57,569 nucleotides of DNA from Brevibacillus gelatini (GCF_003710935.1 NZ_RHHS01000018.1:1-57569), one strand, 5' to 3'; positions 1 to 8,602 are shown, numbered from the stretch's first letter. Notes: generated by a model not told the origin, from the letters alone. A program made the numbers and translations.

Positions 1-29
1 TACTGTTTTCCCCAGGTCTCGGCCAATAC

Positions 30-428
30 TTACGCTAGTTTTTTATTCCAAAAGGGTTTACACAAAATACTGGACAGACCCACTAATTTTTGTACAGCGT
101 CTTTTACATTCTCTAAATAAACAGTTCTACAACTTATTTCTGAATCACTAAGCCCCTTTTGTTTCCAAAGTGTTATTAATCTCTTATCACATATAATTTT
201 TAAAGCTTCTTCTCTTATCTCTTCCCTTAAACAATTATGTCTTACACCAATCTCTGCTAACAGAACGTTAAACATCCAGTTGATTTCCTCATAATCATCG
301 GTTTGCAGTTCATATTCGTCTATTAATCTTGAAATTGCTTGATTAGGAGACAGACCATCTGAAACAAACTTATGAAAATCTTTTGGAACATATTCCATTA
401 GTTCCTCATAAGTCATCGGCTCTATCAT
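30..428 (-). CDS. Hypothetical protein, possible orphan immunity protein
   Basis: A 132-residue cytoplasmic protein with no signal peptide or membrane segment; it is acidic at the N terminus and ends in a short basic tail. The start is supported by GGAGG seven bases before the ATG. I do not recognise a family. The gene is clearly AT-rich compared with the backbone and lies just downstream, on the same strand, of a broken contractile-injection (gpD-like) gene. In other Firmicutes such loci end in toxin-immunity pairs, so an orphan immunity protein is a reasonable guess from context only. Existence of the gene is fairly sure; the role is not known. Confidence 0.6.
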   Translation of the reverse strand: MIEPMTYEELMEYVPKDFHKFVSDGLSPNQAISRLIDEYELQTDDYEEINWMFNVLLAEIGVRHNCLREEIREEALKIICDKRLITLWKQKGLSDSEISCRTVYLENVKDAVQKLVGLSSILCKPFWNKKLA

Positions 429-452
429 TCAAGTTCCTCCATTTCTATCTTT

Positions 453-1227
453 TTAATTCTTTAACGAAGTATACACTAACATCAATATTGGGAAACTTTT
501 CTTTGAATGGTTCAATATTTCATCTCCAATCGTATACCGTTCGCCGGACTCGATTTCGTAGGTGAAAAAATCGGTATCGTGCAAGCCGGCTGCATCGCCG
601 CCCGCCTTTTGGTACGCCAGCAAATCCTTGCTCGCCGTATACGCAACATCGTCCGGCAGCGTAGCTTTTCCCTTGCGGCAGTCCAAACGAAAACCGCGGT
701 GCTGCCTCCATGGTATCACTGACAATGACACCGTGAAAATGGCTGGCCAGCCGCCTGAGCAGCTCCCAGTCCGTCTCATCGTACTGGATGATCGGCTCAC
801 CGATCTGGACGCCTTCCCCGATGCTTACGTTCACGTTGTAGCCGGGATACGTCTTGATGATTTCCTGGACCAGTTGGGGATAGGTCATGTCTGCCTGCTG
901 GAAGGAGCGGCGCTTTTTCGTTACATCGAGCTGGAAGCTTCCGGAATGCCCTTCCAGTTCAATCGCGTAAATGCCTTGGCGATGCGCGATTTGAACAGAA
1001 GTCACGACTCCCTTGAAAATCGTGATTTCGCTTTCGCCATCCGTGTCATACAGGCGGATTTCATCGTCGGAGGCGGCTTGCAGCACGGCATTTACCGTTT
1101 CGCTGTCGTCCACGATGCCCCGCAGGTACAGACGTGCGTGTTCGTTGGGCCTCCACTCCATTCGTACGTCTTCGATTCGTTTGATCCGGTACGGCGCTGT
1201 TACCCGGATCCGTTCATACCCTGTCAT
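453..1227 (-). pseudogene. Frameshifted, truncated phage late control D / VgrG-like protein
   Basis: The first frame runs from the ATG at 1227 and reads like the N-terminal half of phage late control gene D / Pvc8-VgrG family proteins (hub of contractile tail spikes), with a stretch ending FSFGLPQGK. At about 655-668 the homologous reading jumps frame: the continuation (LPDDVAYTASKDLLAYQKAG, then a segment ending GERYTIGDEI) lies in the frame that ends at 453. The text after GDEI (about 520) no longer looks like the family and stops after about 20 residues, so the gene is both frameshifted and cut at the 3' end. The remaining 235+ residues cover only part of a normal gpD-like protein. It is probably a dead remnant of a polymorphic-toxin or contractile delivery locus. 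A sequencing error could explain the frameshift but not the lost C terminus. Confidence 0.7.
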
Positions 1228-1257
1228 TCCTCGTTTGCCTCCGTTTGGATCTAGCAG

Positions 1258-1295
1258 TTTCCCCTAACTGGTCCGGCGTAAAAGTTTAGGGGAAA
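1258..1295. repeat. Inverted repeat upstream of the gpD-like gene
   Basis: TTTCCCCTAAC and GTTTAGGGGAAA face each other across about 15 bases, about 30 bases before the gpD-like start codon. It could be an operator for that gene or a relic of an insertion boundary. The rest of 1228-1684, between the gpD-like gene and nosD, holds no convincing gene; I found no FNR-type palindrome there. Confidence 0.4.
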
Positions 1296-1684
1296 GCGCT
1301 CACTTTTTCCGAGTCATTCCATAATGTCTGTCTTCTCACCCATGTGCCCCATGGCCTGTAACGACTTCAACCTCTCCAAAACCCTTATTAAAGGGAATTT
1401 GGAAGATTATTACACACCACTTCTCTGTATGTATCGGAACTTTCTCCCGCCAATTTCACCTATATTTTGGAAATGAAGTGAAAAACGCCTTTTTCCCCAC
1501 CTCTTCGACCAAGCCCGCCTGCCGAAAATCCCTTCCCGTTTTGATAAAATCGTTGCGATTTTTGCCACGTTTTATAGCCCGTTTGAGTCATCCGCAAAAG
1601 AAAAGAGACTGCTATCCTGAATGTAGCTGGCAGCCTTCCCTCCAAAAAAGTTCGAGAGCTCTCATTACAAAGGGGGAATCTACC

Positions 1685-3085
1685 CTGACTCGCACAAGAA
1701 AAAACCAGATCGCGTTCCGCCTGCTGCTGACATCCTCACTGGCGCTTGCACTCATCCTGCCAGCGGCTTATCCAGCACAGGCCGAAGCGTCCCTGCAAGC
1801 ACTGATCGACCAAGCCGCACCAGGCGACACTGTTACGATACCGGAAGGCAAATACGAAGGTCCCATTCGCATCACGAAGCCGCTCAAGCTGCTGGCACAA
1901 GGAAAGGTCAGGCTGACCAATCCGAGTGAAGAAGCTGCCCTGACAATCGCGGCAGATGATGTGACCCTGCAAGGCATTACGGTGCTGGACAGCAGAATCA
2001 ACAGCGACGACGCCTCCATCATCGTAAGCGGCAATCGCAACCTGCTGGAAAAAGTCACTGTGGAAACGATGGGAACCGGGATTCAGTTGCGAGGCGCAAA
2101 TGCCAATACGCTGCGCAACGTTTCGGTCATCGGCAAGGTAAAGGACAGGGGCAGTACAAGTGCCGGCCACGACCATAGCGCGCATCTGTCCAAAAGCGCG
2201 AGCAAGCCGAAGGTAACAGTCCAGGCGCAAAAAGGAAACGGCATCGACCTGTACGACTCGCACGACAACCACCTGATTGACAATCAGGTCACAAACGTCT
2301 TTGACGGGATTTACCTGGAAAAAAGCACGGGAAACGAGCTCACGCAAAACCGGGTGGAAAAATCGCGCTACGGCTACCACCTGATGGGCACCACGCAAAC
2401 CTCCCTGAAAAACAATACAGGCATTGAAAACGTAACAGGTGCCATGCTGATGGAAACAGCCAATGCCACCGTCGTCGGAAACCGTTTTTTGAAACAGCAG
2501 CAAAACCCGAACTCCCAAGGCATCCTGCTCTACGACGTGAAAAACTCGCTGCTTGCCGACAACCGCATCGAAGGAAACCGCGTCGGGCTATACCTGGAGC
2601 GCTCCAGCGGGATTACGGTCACAGGCAATCGGCTTTCGCTCAACTTCGTCGGCATGCAGTTGACCGCCTCCACCGGAAATACGTGGACGAACAACCAGTT
2701 CATCTCCAATGTCATCGCCGCCCAGGCTCAGAACAGCGAGACAGACAACCTGAACGGCAACTACTGGGACAATCTGCTCGGCCTGGATGTGGACGGCGAT
2801 CATAAAAGCGATCTGCCGTATGAAATGAATCCTTTTTACCTCGGCCTGACAGACGCGATTCCCGCTTATCAGCTGTTTTTCCAATCGCCGGGCTTCGTGT
2901 TTCTGGAAAATCTGTTCACGAGCGGCACAGGCAGCCCGATCCGGGACGAAACGCCGCTGATGCCGACGGCCAATGTTGTGTCGGCTGAATCCCAGACAAA
3001 CAGCAACTGGGGCGCAGCCATCCTTGGCCTGATCCTTTTGGCAGGAAGCTGCACATTCATTTACGTAGGAGTGAAAAAATCATGA
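1685..3085 (+). CDS. nosD: Nitrous oxide reductase maturation protein NosD
   Basis: Periplasmic/extracytoplasmic beta-helix protein needed, with the NosYF ABC transporter, to build the copper-sulfide centre of nitrous oxide reductase. After a signal peptide (charged TRTRK start, long Leu/Ala core, cleavage near AQAEA) come repeated right-handed beta-helix units rich in N-x-I/V and GI-x-L patterns, as in the NosD/CASH family, and a hydrophobic C-terminal helix followed by KKS. The best start is a CTG at 1685, placed after AAGGGGGA with good spacing; no ATG, GTG or TTG fits as well. This gives about 466 residues, normal for the family. A His-containing insert (AGHDHSAH) sits near residue 160. 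The stop overlaps the nosL start (ATGATGA), indicating translational coupling. Confidence 0.88.
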   Translation: MTRTRKNQIAFRLLLTSSLALALILPAAYPAQAEASLQALIDQAAPGDTVTIPEGKYEGPIRITKPLKLLAQGKVRLTNPSEEAALTIAADDVTLQGITVLDSRINSDDASIIVSGNRNLLEKVTVETMGTGIQLRGANANTLRNVSVIGKVKDRGSTSAGHDHSAHLSKSASKPKVTVQAQKGNGIDLYDSHDNHLIDNQVTNVFDGIYLEKSTGNELTQNRVEKSRYGYHLMGTTQTSLKNNTGIENVTGAMLMETANATVVGNRFLKQQQNPNSQGILLYDVKNSLLADNRIEGNRVGLYLERSSGITVTGNRLSLNFVGMQLTASTGNTWTNNQFISNVIAAQAQNSETDNLNGNYWDNLLGLDVDGDHKSDLPYEMNPFYLGLTDAIPAYQLFFQSPGFVFLENLFTSGTGSPIRDETPLMPTANVVSAESQTNSNWGAAILGLILLAGSCTFIYVGVKKS

Positions 3086-3669
3086 TGAAATTAAAAAAAT
3101 GGGTGACTACACTCGGAGCAATTGCAGGCATCAGCCTGCTCATAGTCGGTTGCGGCAAGGAGGAAGCACAGCCAGTCGAGATCGCGGAAGGCGTGGACAA
3201 ATGCGACATTTGCCACATGCACGTCCCGAACGATCACAACGCAACCGAAATCATTTTGAAGGACGGCAAAGCGCTGAAATTCGACGACATCGGCTGCCTG
3301 CACGAATGGACAAAACAGCACGGTACCGATGAAGTCGCCGCGCAGTACGTCCGCGACTACTACACGGCGGAGTGGACAAAAGCCGAGCAGGCGACATTCG
3401 CCTATGACAAGGAATTCAAAACACCGATGAGCTACGGCATCTACTCGTTCAAAGACAAGTCACAAGCGGAAAGCTTCGTCGCGGAGCAAAAGAAAGGCGT
3501 CATCATGGATGCGGAAGGCTTGAAGACGCATACGTGGGAGCGCAGCATGAGCAAGCATATGAAAAAGGACGGGCATTCCTCGGAAGGACATTCTGAGGGC
3601 GGACATCAATCGGGCAGCACGGAGAGCACTCCTGCACACAACACCAGCACAACGACACACCACGAATAG
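3082..3669 (+). CDS. nosL: Copper-binding lipoprotein NosL
   Basis: Membrane-anchored copper chaperone for nitrous oxide reductase maturation. It has a lipoprotein signal with lipobox LIVGC near residue 24, followed by the NosL core with the CDICHM motif (Cys and Met ligands for Cu(I)) and a typical DDIGC segment. The last 35 residues form a His/Ser/Gly-rich tail (GHSSEGH, GGHQ, HHE) that the core family does not need and that could hold extra metal. At 195 residues it is slightly longer than usual because of this tail. It overlaps nosD by four bases and is followed 15 bases later by nosY. Confidence 0.9.
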   Translation: MMKLKKWVTTLGAIAGISLLIVGCGKEEAQPVEIAEGVDKCDICHMHVPNDHNATEIILKDGKALKFDDIGCLHEWTKQHGTDEVAAQYVRDYYTAEWTKAEQATFAYDKEFKTPMSYGIYSFKDKSQAESFVAEQKKGVIMDAEGLKTHTWERSMSKHMKKDGHSSEGHSEGGHQSGSTESTPAHNTSTTTHHE

Positions 3670-3684
3670 AGGAAGTGGAGAGCC

Positions 3685-4491
3685 TTGCACATCAATCTGA
3701 TCGCCAAACGGGAAGTAAAAGTAGGCTTCCGCAATCCGTGGTCCTACTCCTTCATGGCACTGTTCTCCCTGTTTAGCCTGGGGCTTCTCATCATCCAGTC
3801 GCAGTCCTACATGGAGGGCTACACGTATACGACAGGCACGATGCTCAATCTCATCCTGTACCTGCTGCCGCTGATGACCATGCTGCTCTCCTCTTTTTCC
3901 CTCACCGCAGAAAAAGAGGAAGGGAACTGGCAACTACTCTCCACCTACGCGCTGACAACCTCGTCGTTTCTCACAGGCAAATACGTGGGACAGGCGCTGG
4001 TGCTGATCGCCATCGTCTGCTTCGGCTACGGCATCTCTGGCGTGGCTGGACTGGTGCTTGGAAAAAGCTTTGCCGTTTCCACCCTGCTGTTTCTGCTTGT
4101 TTTTTCCATCTGTCTCATCCTGCTGTTTTTAGGGATCGCGATGGTGATCGGCGCGTTGTGCCGCAACCGCTGGCAAGCTTTGACGATGGGCGTCAGCATT
4201 TGGTTTTTCTACATCCTGGCCTGGCCGACGCTTTTGATTTCTGTTCTCAGCTTCGTGCCTTATACGTGGATCAAGCCATTGTTGCAGATTGTTACCTTTT
4301 TCAACCCGGCTGAATTTGTCCGGATTTACTCCGTGACCAGACTGGGCGGCGGCGCGATCTTCGGCCCCGAATACTACAAGTGGATTTACTGGATGGACTC
4401 TGCGCTCGGCGACGTGTGCTTCGTCGCGCTCTGTCTGCTCTGGGTTGGCGCAACCTTGTGGATCGCTGCCCGGGCATGGGAAAGGAGGTAA
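3685..4491 (+). CDS. nosY: ABC transporter permease NosY
   Basis: Membrane subunit of the NosFY(D) ABC transporter that supplies a sulfur species for the CuZ centre of nitrous oxide reductase. The 268-residue protein has a short cytoplasmic N terminus and about six hydrophobic helices, with the conserved EKEEG(N)WQLL segment of ABC-2 type permeases near residue 75. Start is a TTG at 3685 after GGAAGTGGAG. The stop TAA lies inside the ribosome binding site of nosF (AAAGGAGGTAA), so the two genes are tightly coupled. Confidence 0.85.
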   Translation: MHINLIAKREVKVGFRNPWSYSFMALFSLFSLGLLIIQSQSYMEGYTYTTGTMLNLILYLLPLMTMLLSSFSLTAEKEEGNWQLLSTYALTTSSFLTGKYVGQALVLIAIVCFGYGISGVAGLVLGKSFAVSTLLFLLVFSICLILLFLGIAMVIGALCRNRWQALTMGVSIWFFYILAWPTLLISVLSFVPYTWIKPLLQIVTFFNPAEFVRIYSVTRLGGGAIFGPEYYKWIYWMDSALGDVCFVALCLLWVGATLWIAARAWERR

Positions 4492-4495
4492 CACA

Positions 4496-5221
4496 ATGCA
4501 AACGTTCGGACTTACGGTCGATCAGGTCAGTAAAACGATTGACGACAAAACGATTGTCCACCCGTTCAGCCTGCGCATCGAGCCTGGCGAGGTCGTCGCC
4601 CTGTGCGGCGGAAACGGTGCAGGCAAAAGCACCATCCTGCGCATGCTGGTCGGCATCCTCCGTCCCACGACTGGCACGATCCGGCTCAACGGCTTGAGCT
4701 GGGAGGAACAGCGCGTTGAATACTTGCAGCAGATCGGTTACATGCCTGACCACTTCTCCTTCAGCGCTGGCCTGACTGCCCGCGAAACGCTGGAGTTTTA
4801 CGCCGCCCTGCGCAACCGCACCGCCAAGGACGCCGACAAAATGCTGAAAGCAGTCGGCCTGCACGATGTCCGCAACAAGCGCGTGACGCACTTTTCCAAA
4901 GGGATGCAGCAGCGGTTGCTATTCGCCCAGGCGATCCTCGCGAATCCCGCGCTCGTCGTCCTGGACGAACCGACAAACGGCCTCGACCCTTACTGGATGG
5001 ACGCCTTCGTCGACCTGGTGCGCGAGCTGCGGCTGGCGGGACAATCCGTCATCTTCTCGACGCACCAGCTCCAGGTCGCTGATGCCGTGGCAGACCGGGC
5101 GATTTTTCTCATGAACGGGCGCATCGTCCGCGACGACAAGATTGAAGCATATCAGGAGCAGTACGGCACGACCGGATTGTACGGCGCGTTTGCCGAGCTG
5201 GTATCGCGTACTCATTCGTAA
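4496..5221 (+). CDS. nosF: ABC transporter ATPase NosF
   Basis: ATPase partner of NosY. The 241-residue protein has Walker A GGNGAGKST (residues 38-46), signature FSKGMQQR, Walker B LVVLDEPTNGLDP and a switch His in FSTHQ. I chose the ATG at 4496, directly behind AAGGAGG, over an in-frame upstream start at 4445 that lies inside nosY. It is the last gene of nosDLYF, followed by a strong terminator. No nosZ (the reductase itself), nosC or nosR is in the window; the genes upstream are unrelated phage debris. Confidence 0.88.
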   Translation: MQTFGLTVDQVSKTIDDKTIVHPFSLRIEPGEVVALCGGNGAGKSTILRMLVGILRPTTGTIRLNGLSWEEQRVEYLQQIGYMPDHFSFSAGLTARETLEFYAALRNRTAKDADKMLKAVGLHDVRNKRVTHFSKGMQQRLLFAQAILANPALVVLDEPTNGLDPYWMDAFVDLVRELRLAGQSVIFSTHQLQVADAVADRAIFLMNGRIVRDDKIEAYQEQYGTTGLYGAFAELVSRTHS

Positions 5222-5251
5222 ATAAAAACACGAGAAACCTCTCGTGAAAAA

Positions 5252-5292
5252 TGCAAAAAACCACTGACACTATGGATCAGTGGTTTTTTGCA
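5252..5292. terminator. Bidirectional terminator between nosF and the nucleotidyltransferase gene
   Basis: A near-perfect hairpin with arms of about 15 bases (ACCACTGA paired with TCAGTGGT, flanked by A6 and T6 runs). It can stop transcription from both sides, and the converging gene's stop codon touches it. A smaller hairpin (CACGAGA/TCTCGTG) lies just before it at 5229-5246. Confidence 0.85.
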
Positions 5293-6018
5293 TCAAACTT
5301 CAACAACCGATAAGAGTTGTGCATAGTCCTCATGAGAATACGTACTCTTATCTCCGTAATGTTTACGTTCTGCCTCCAAAAGTCTCTCTTGGGGATTATG
5401 CGCAGTAGCAGCCCAATCCCTGATATACTTCCTCACTCGATCAGAAAATTGCAGTCCGCGTGTCTTATGTATCTTCCACGCTCGGACAACATTGACTTCC
5501 GGTGTTGGATTTTTCCATACAACTTCATCATCTAGCAAAATATCCAGTATTCTATTATCTATTGCTTCCAAAAAATACGTACAGTCGAGACTCTGCCGCT
5601 GCAAATGGAAGCTAAGGGCATCAAAATTATAAAAGACCCCTTTTGATATATTTTCAAAGCAAGGGGCTAGCAAGCGTTCGCGAAAAGCCCAGTTCGTTTG
5701 TATTCCCCATATATCAAATTCCATTCCATCTACTTCAAGCTTATAGCCCCCAAAGCGATTTTGTTTGTAAGACAAGCCCGAAAACGCTGCTGTAAAATCG
5801 GTATGTGAGCTATCGACAATAATATCGTAATCGCGTGGAGTTCTGCACTCAGCCAAGTCCCGCACCGCGCCACCAATAAAAATTAAATCGCCATAGGCAC
5901 TAAGGTCATTTAGCAAGCGGTCTACTTTTGGGCTGACTGTTCTTAGCTGTTCAATCCTTTTTAGGATTACATGTGTCTGCTTATCGTCATCTTGAGCACA
6001 TTTCCATGCCCCGCCCAT
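5293..6018 (-). CDS. Poly(A) polymerase/CCA-enzyme head-type nucleotidyltransferase
   Basis: A 241-residue stand-alone nucleotidyltransferase. The class II CCA-adding/PAP head motif is clear: GGAVRD (residues 49-54), catalytic RDYDI (Asp63 and Asp65) and a third acidic residue in MEFDIW (Asp102). A neck-like segment follows (FDALSFHLQ, then NRILDI and NVVRAWKIHKTR), which parallels the NALA and DPLRILRA parts of CCA enzymes. The body and tail domains that position tRNA are missing, so it is unlikely to be the cell's CCA enzyme. It starts 12 bases after the dGTPase-like gene and is co-transcribed with it. The pair is AT-rich. Likely role: nucleotidyl transfer to an RNA, protein or small molecule, possibly in defence; the substrate cannot be told from sequence. 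Confidence 0.75.
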   Translation of the reverse strand: MGGAWKCAQDDDKQTHVILKRIEQLRTVSPKVDRLLNDLSAYGDLIFIGGAVRDLAECRTPRDYDIIVDSSHTDFTAAFSGLSYKQNRFGGYKLEVDGMEFDIWGIQTNWAFRERLLAPCFENISKGVFYNFDALSFHLQRQSLDCTYFLEAIDNRILDILLDDEVVWKNPTPEVNVVRAWKIHKTRGLQFSDRVRKYIRDWAATAHNPQERLLEAERKHYGDKSTYSHEDYAQLLSVVEV

Positions 6019-6030
6019 AGGTAGCCCCCC

Positions 6031-7530
6031 TTACAATTTAATGCCCGATAGCTTTTGATACAATTCTAGCGCATAAGTATCCGTCATGCCACAAACAAAA
6101 TCTGTGACCAATAATAATCGGTCATACAGACTGGGCGATTTATCCGCTTGAATCGAAAACGGATACCTCTGCATAAGGTAACGATAGTTATCGGAGATCA
6201 GCATGAAGTTTTTTCCCTTTTCGGATCGGGCAAACTCGCCATGAATCTTGAAGATGTCTCTTTCCAACTCCTTGACATCATAAATGTTATCGCTGCTTAC
6301 TGCACTCACAAATATCTCCAGCAGCCCACGGATGACCTTCCATCCAACAAGCTCACGAGTGATGATTTCCTGACTAGGAAAAATATATTTGTTCGCAAGG
6401 GTTTGAAATGCCTCCCTAACCTTTGCCGCTTTTGAACATGCTAGAATCTCATTATCGAACTCACCGTTCAAGATTTGATCGTGCAAACAAAGGAACGTTT
6501 TAACTACCTCGTGAATCATGAGTCCTTGCGCTTTAATCCGCAACTTCTGCACTGCGTTGTCCAAGCGATCTGAACGTCGTTCCTCCGTGTTTTGCTTATA
6601 GTCTTTCCTAAAGGATTCGAGTAAGTATTTCTCTTCCTCCGACTCAAAAAATTCCGCAAACACATCTGTAATAATCGAATAATCCAGAACCTTCTTTTTG
6701 CAACCGTCCTCAATATCTGCGGCTGAATAGGCAATATCATCTGCAGCTTCTAGCAAAAAAGTAGCAGGATGGCGAAATTGCAAAATTCCCGTATATTCGC
6801 GAACCAGTTCAAACCGGTCCTGTTCGGAAGTCATATATCCAAATTTTTTATAGGAAACGCCCAATTTTTTCTCCTGTCGTTCCTTTTTATTTTTGTTTCC
6901 TTCCAGCGAAGAACGGGGATATTTCAAAATACTGGCCAACGAAGCTACGCTGAGATTGTAGCTGTATTCATCCACCAATCCATTCAGTTTGGTCAGCAAG
7001 CGAAAAGATTGTGCATTTCCTTCAAAATTTTCGAAATCAGCTTGCATCTGTTTTGCATTTTGGGGAGCTGTCGAAGTTAATTTCTTTACATTTTCTTTGT
7101 TAAACCACTCTTGAAAAAATTTTTGAATAGCCGCTTCTCCAAAATGGCCAAAAGGCGGGTTTCCCAAATCGTGAACAAGGCCAGCCACTGCCAGCAAAGC
7201 ACTCAGCTTTCCAACGGACTCTTCCTGGAATACATTGGGCTTTTGCTTGTGGAGGTACTTTTCCACGCTAATCCCCAAAGAGCGGCCAATGGTAGCTACC
7301 TCATGAGAGTGGGTCAGGCGTGTACGCACAAAATCACTGTTGTCCAAAGGAAAAACCTGTGCCTTATCTTGCAGCCTGCGAACAGCCGAACTGATTACCA
7401 ATCGGGTATAGTCGTCATCAAAGTCATTACGCAGATCGTATTCGTTATCCTTGGTTCGATCTTTCACCTGTCGGTCTCGCAAACGAACTCCACTCAACAA
7501 CTGGTTCCATTGCATACGTGTATTTTCCAT
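6031..7530 (-). CDS. dGTPase-like HD-domain dNTP triphosphohydrolase
   Basis: A 499-residue deoxyguanosinetriphosphate triphosphohydrolase-like protein that would hydrolyse dNTPs to deoxynucleoside and triphosphate. Seen in the sequence: VRTRLTHSHEVA with His74 and His76, the metal-binding LVHDLGNPPFGHFGE (His120, Asp121) and a later DDIAYSAADIEDG with the distal Asp; the C-terminal DFVCGMTD is also typical. The start ATG at 7530 lies after AAAAAGGGGGTTGGGA. It is the first gene of a two-gene unit with the PAP-head nucleotidyltransferase. dGTPases that deplete dNTPs are an established anti-phage strategy, and the low GC and accessory location fit that, but a housekeeping role is possible. Confident in the family, moderate for the role. 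Confidence 0.85.
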   Translation of the reverse strand: MENTRMQWNQLLSGVRLRDRQVKDRTKDNEYDLRNDFDDDYTRLVISSAVRRLQDKAQVFPLDNSDFVRTRLTHSHEVATIGRSLGISVEKYLHKQKPNVFQEESVGKLSALLAVAGLVHDLGNPPFGHFGEAAIQKFFQEWFNKENVKKLTSTAPQNAKQMQADFENFEGNAQSFRLLTKLNGLVDEYSYNLSVASLASILKYPRSSLEGNKNKKERQEKKLGVSYKKFGYMTSEQDRFELVREYTGILQFRHPATFLLEAADDIAYSAADIEDGCKKKVLDYSIITDVFAEFFESEEEKYLLESFRKDYKQNTEERRSDRLDNAVQKLRIKAQGLMIHEVVKTFLCLHDQILNGEFDNEILACSKAAKVREAFQTLANKYIFPSQEIITRELVGWKVIRGLLEIFVSAVSSDNIYDVKELERDIFKIHGEFARSEKGKNFMLISDNYRYLMQRYPFSIQADKSPSLYDRLLLVTDFVCGMTDTYALELYQKLSGIKL

Positions 7531-7630
7531 TTCCCAACCCCCTTTTTTTCCATTTTACTACATCTAAGTACCATTCCGGAAATTCCGAAACTCCACCCAG
7601 GCAAACAACAGTACGTTTAGCCGACATAGC

Positions 7631-7657
7631 AAAAAAGCTGCCGATAAAATCGACAGC
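7631..7657 (-). terminator. Terminator after glnL
   Basis: Read on the minus strand, GCTGTCGAT pairs with ATCGGCAGC around a short loop, followed by six T. It ends the glnK-glnL transcript and separates it from the dGTPase-like gene. Confidence 0.75.
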
Positions 7658-7681
7658 CAAAATTTTAATGCTCCCCCCACC

Positions 7682-8599
7682 TCAAATCGCCTTTGCTTCC
7701 ATATAAAAAACAGATAAAAACTTTTTCACACTGATCCGGCACTTCGTCGTTTTCTCGCCGGCCTCCAGCTCTTGCATTCGCTGGCGAATTTCCTGAAAAT
7801 CGAACAGACGCGGGGCAAAGTGCTCAAATGTCGGGTTGGCGTAATCGGTCAGTCCGAGCGAGGACAAATGCGTAAACGCTTGCAGCACCATCCGGCGAAT
7901 GCGCTGCTCCATCGCTCGCACCTCTTTGGTCAGCGCCTGCTCATCGAGGTTGCCATGCAGCTTGGTCAAAATTTGCGTGTACAGCTCCTTCAACTGCAAA
8001 TCGCGCAGCCTGTCCACGCCCCGCTCGTTCTCGGCAAGCCAACCCACGATGGCCAAAAGATCGTGCGCTCCCGCTTCGCTGGCGATGCCAAGCTGGAGCA
8101 GCAGCTGTCTCGCTTTTTGCGAGAGGTTATCTCCGTCCAGGGATGGGTTTTTCAGTCCGCTCGCCGGCTGCTCTCTTCCTTTCACATCCAAAATTTGCAG
8201 CGACTTGCGGATGGATTGCAGCGAGGCTTCCAGTGTCAGGTAATCGGCTACCCTTCTGAGCACAGAAATGACCTCCAGGCGGTTGATCGGCTTTTGGATA
8301 AACGTATCAATCCCCTGCAAATAAGCCTCCCCGATCATCTCCTTGTTTTCCACCTGGGAAACCATGATGAATCGGCCCGTGAATCCTTCCGCCTGCAGCT
8401 TTTTGATCGTCTGGATGCCGTCCAGCCCCGGCATGAGCAGGTCGATCAGCACGACGTCCACTCCGTACAGCTGGTCGATGGAGACACGGTTGCCATCGCT
8501 GGCCTGACCCACGATCTCGCCCAGGCCGCTGTCTGCAATGATACGCTCCAGCATGCGGCGCACGACGGCATCATCTTCAATCAAAAAGAACCGTATCAT
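7682..8599 (-). CDS. glnL: Glutamine-responsive response regulator GlnL (YcbB type)
   Basis: A 305-residue response regulator. Residues 1-125 form a receiver domain (EDD near residue 8, phospho-acceptor Asp in LIDLLMPG, Lys in IQKPINR). The C-terminal half matches the YcbB-type DNA-binding domain found in Bacillus GlnL rather than OmpR or NarL output domains. It lies 3 bases after its sensor kinase gene and is the last gene before a terminator. Placed right behind glnQHMP, it most likely activates glutamine uptake when glutamine is present. In B. subtilis the orthologous pair controls glsA-glnT, so the target here may be different. Confidence 0.82.
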   Translation of the reverse strand: MIRFFLIEDDAVVRRMLERIIADSGLGEIVGQASDGNRVSIDQLYGVDVVLIDLLMPGLDGIQTIKKLQAEGFTGRFIMVSQVENKEMIGEAYLQGIDTFIQKPINRLEVISVLRRVADYLTLEASLQSIRKSLQILDVKGREQPASGLKNPSLDGDNLSQKARQLLLQLGIASEAGAHDLLAIVGWLAENERGVDRLRDLQLKELYTQILTKLHGNLDEQALTKEVRAMEQRIRRMVLQAFTHLSSLGLTDYANPTFEHFAPRLFDFQEIRQRMQELEAGEKTTKCRISVKKFLSVFYMEAKAI

Positions 8600-8602
8600 C
8601 AG

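Noticed and set aside
1228..1684. Fnr box or nosZ remnant upstream of nosD
   Set aside because: No TGTGA-N6-TCACA palindrome and no recognisable NosZ-coding fragment on either strand.
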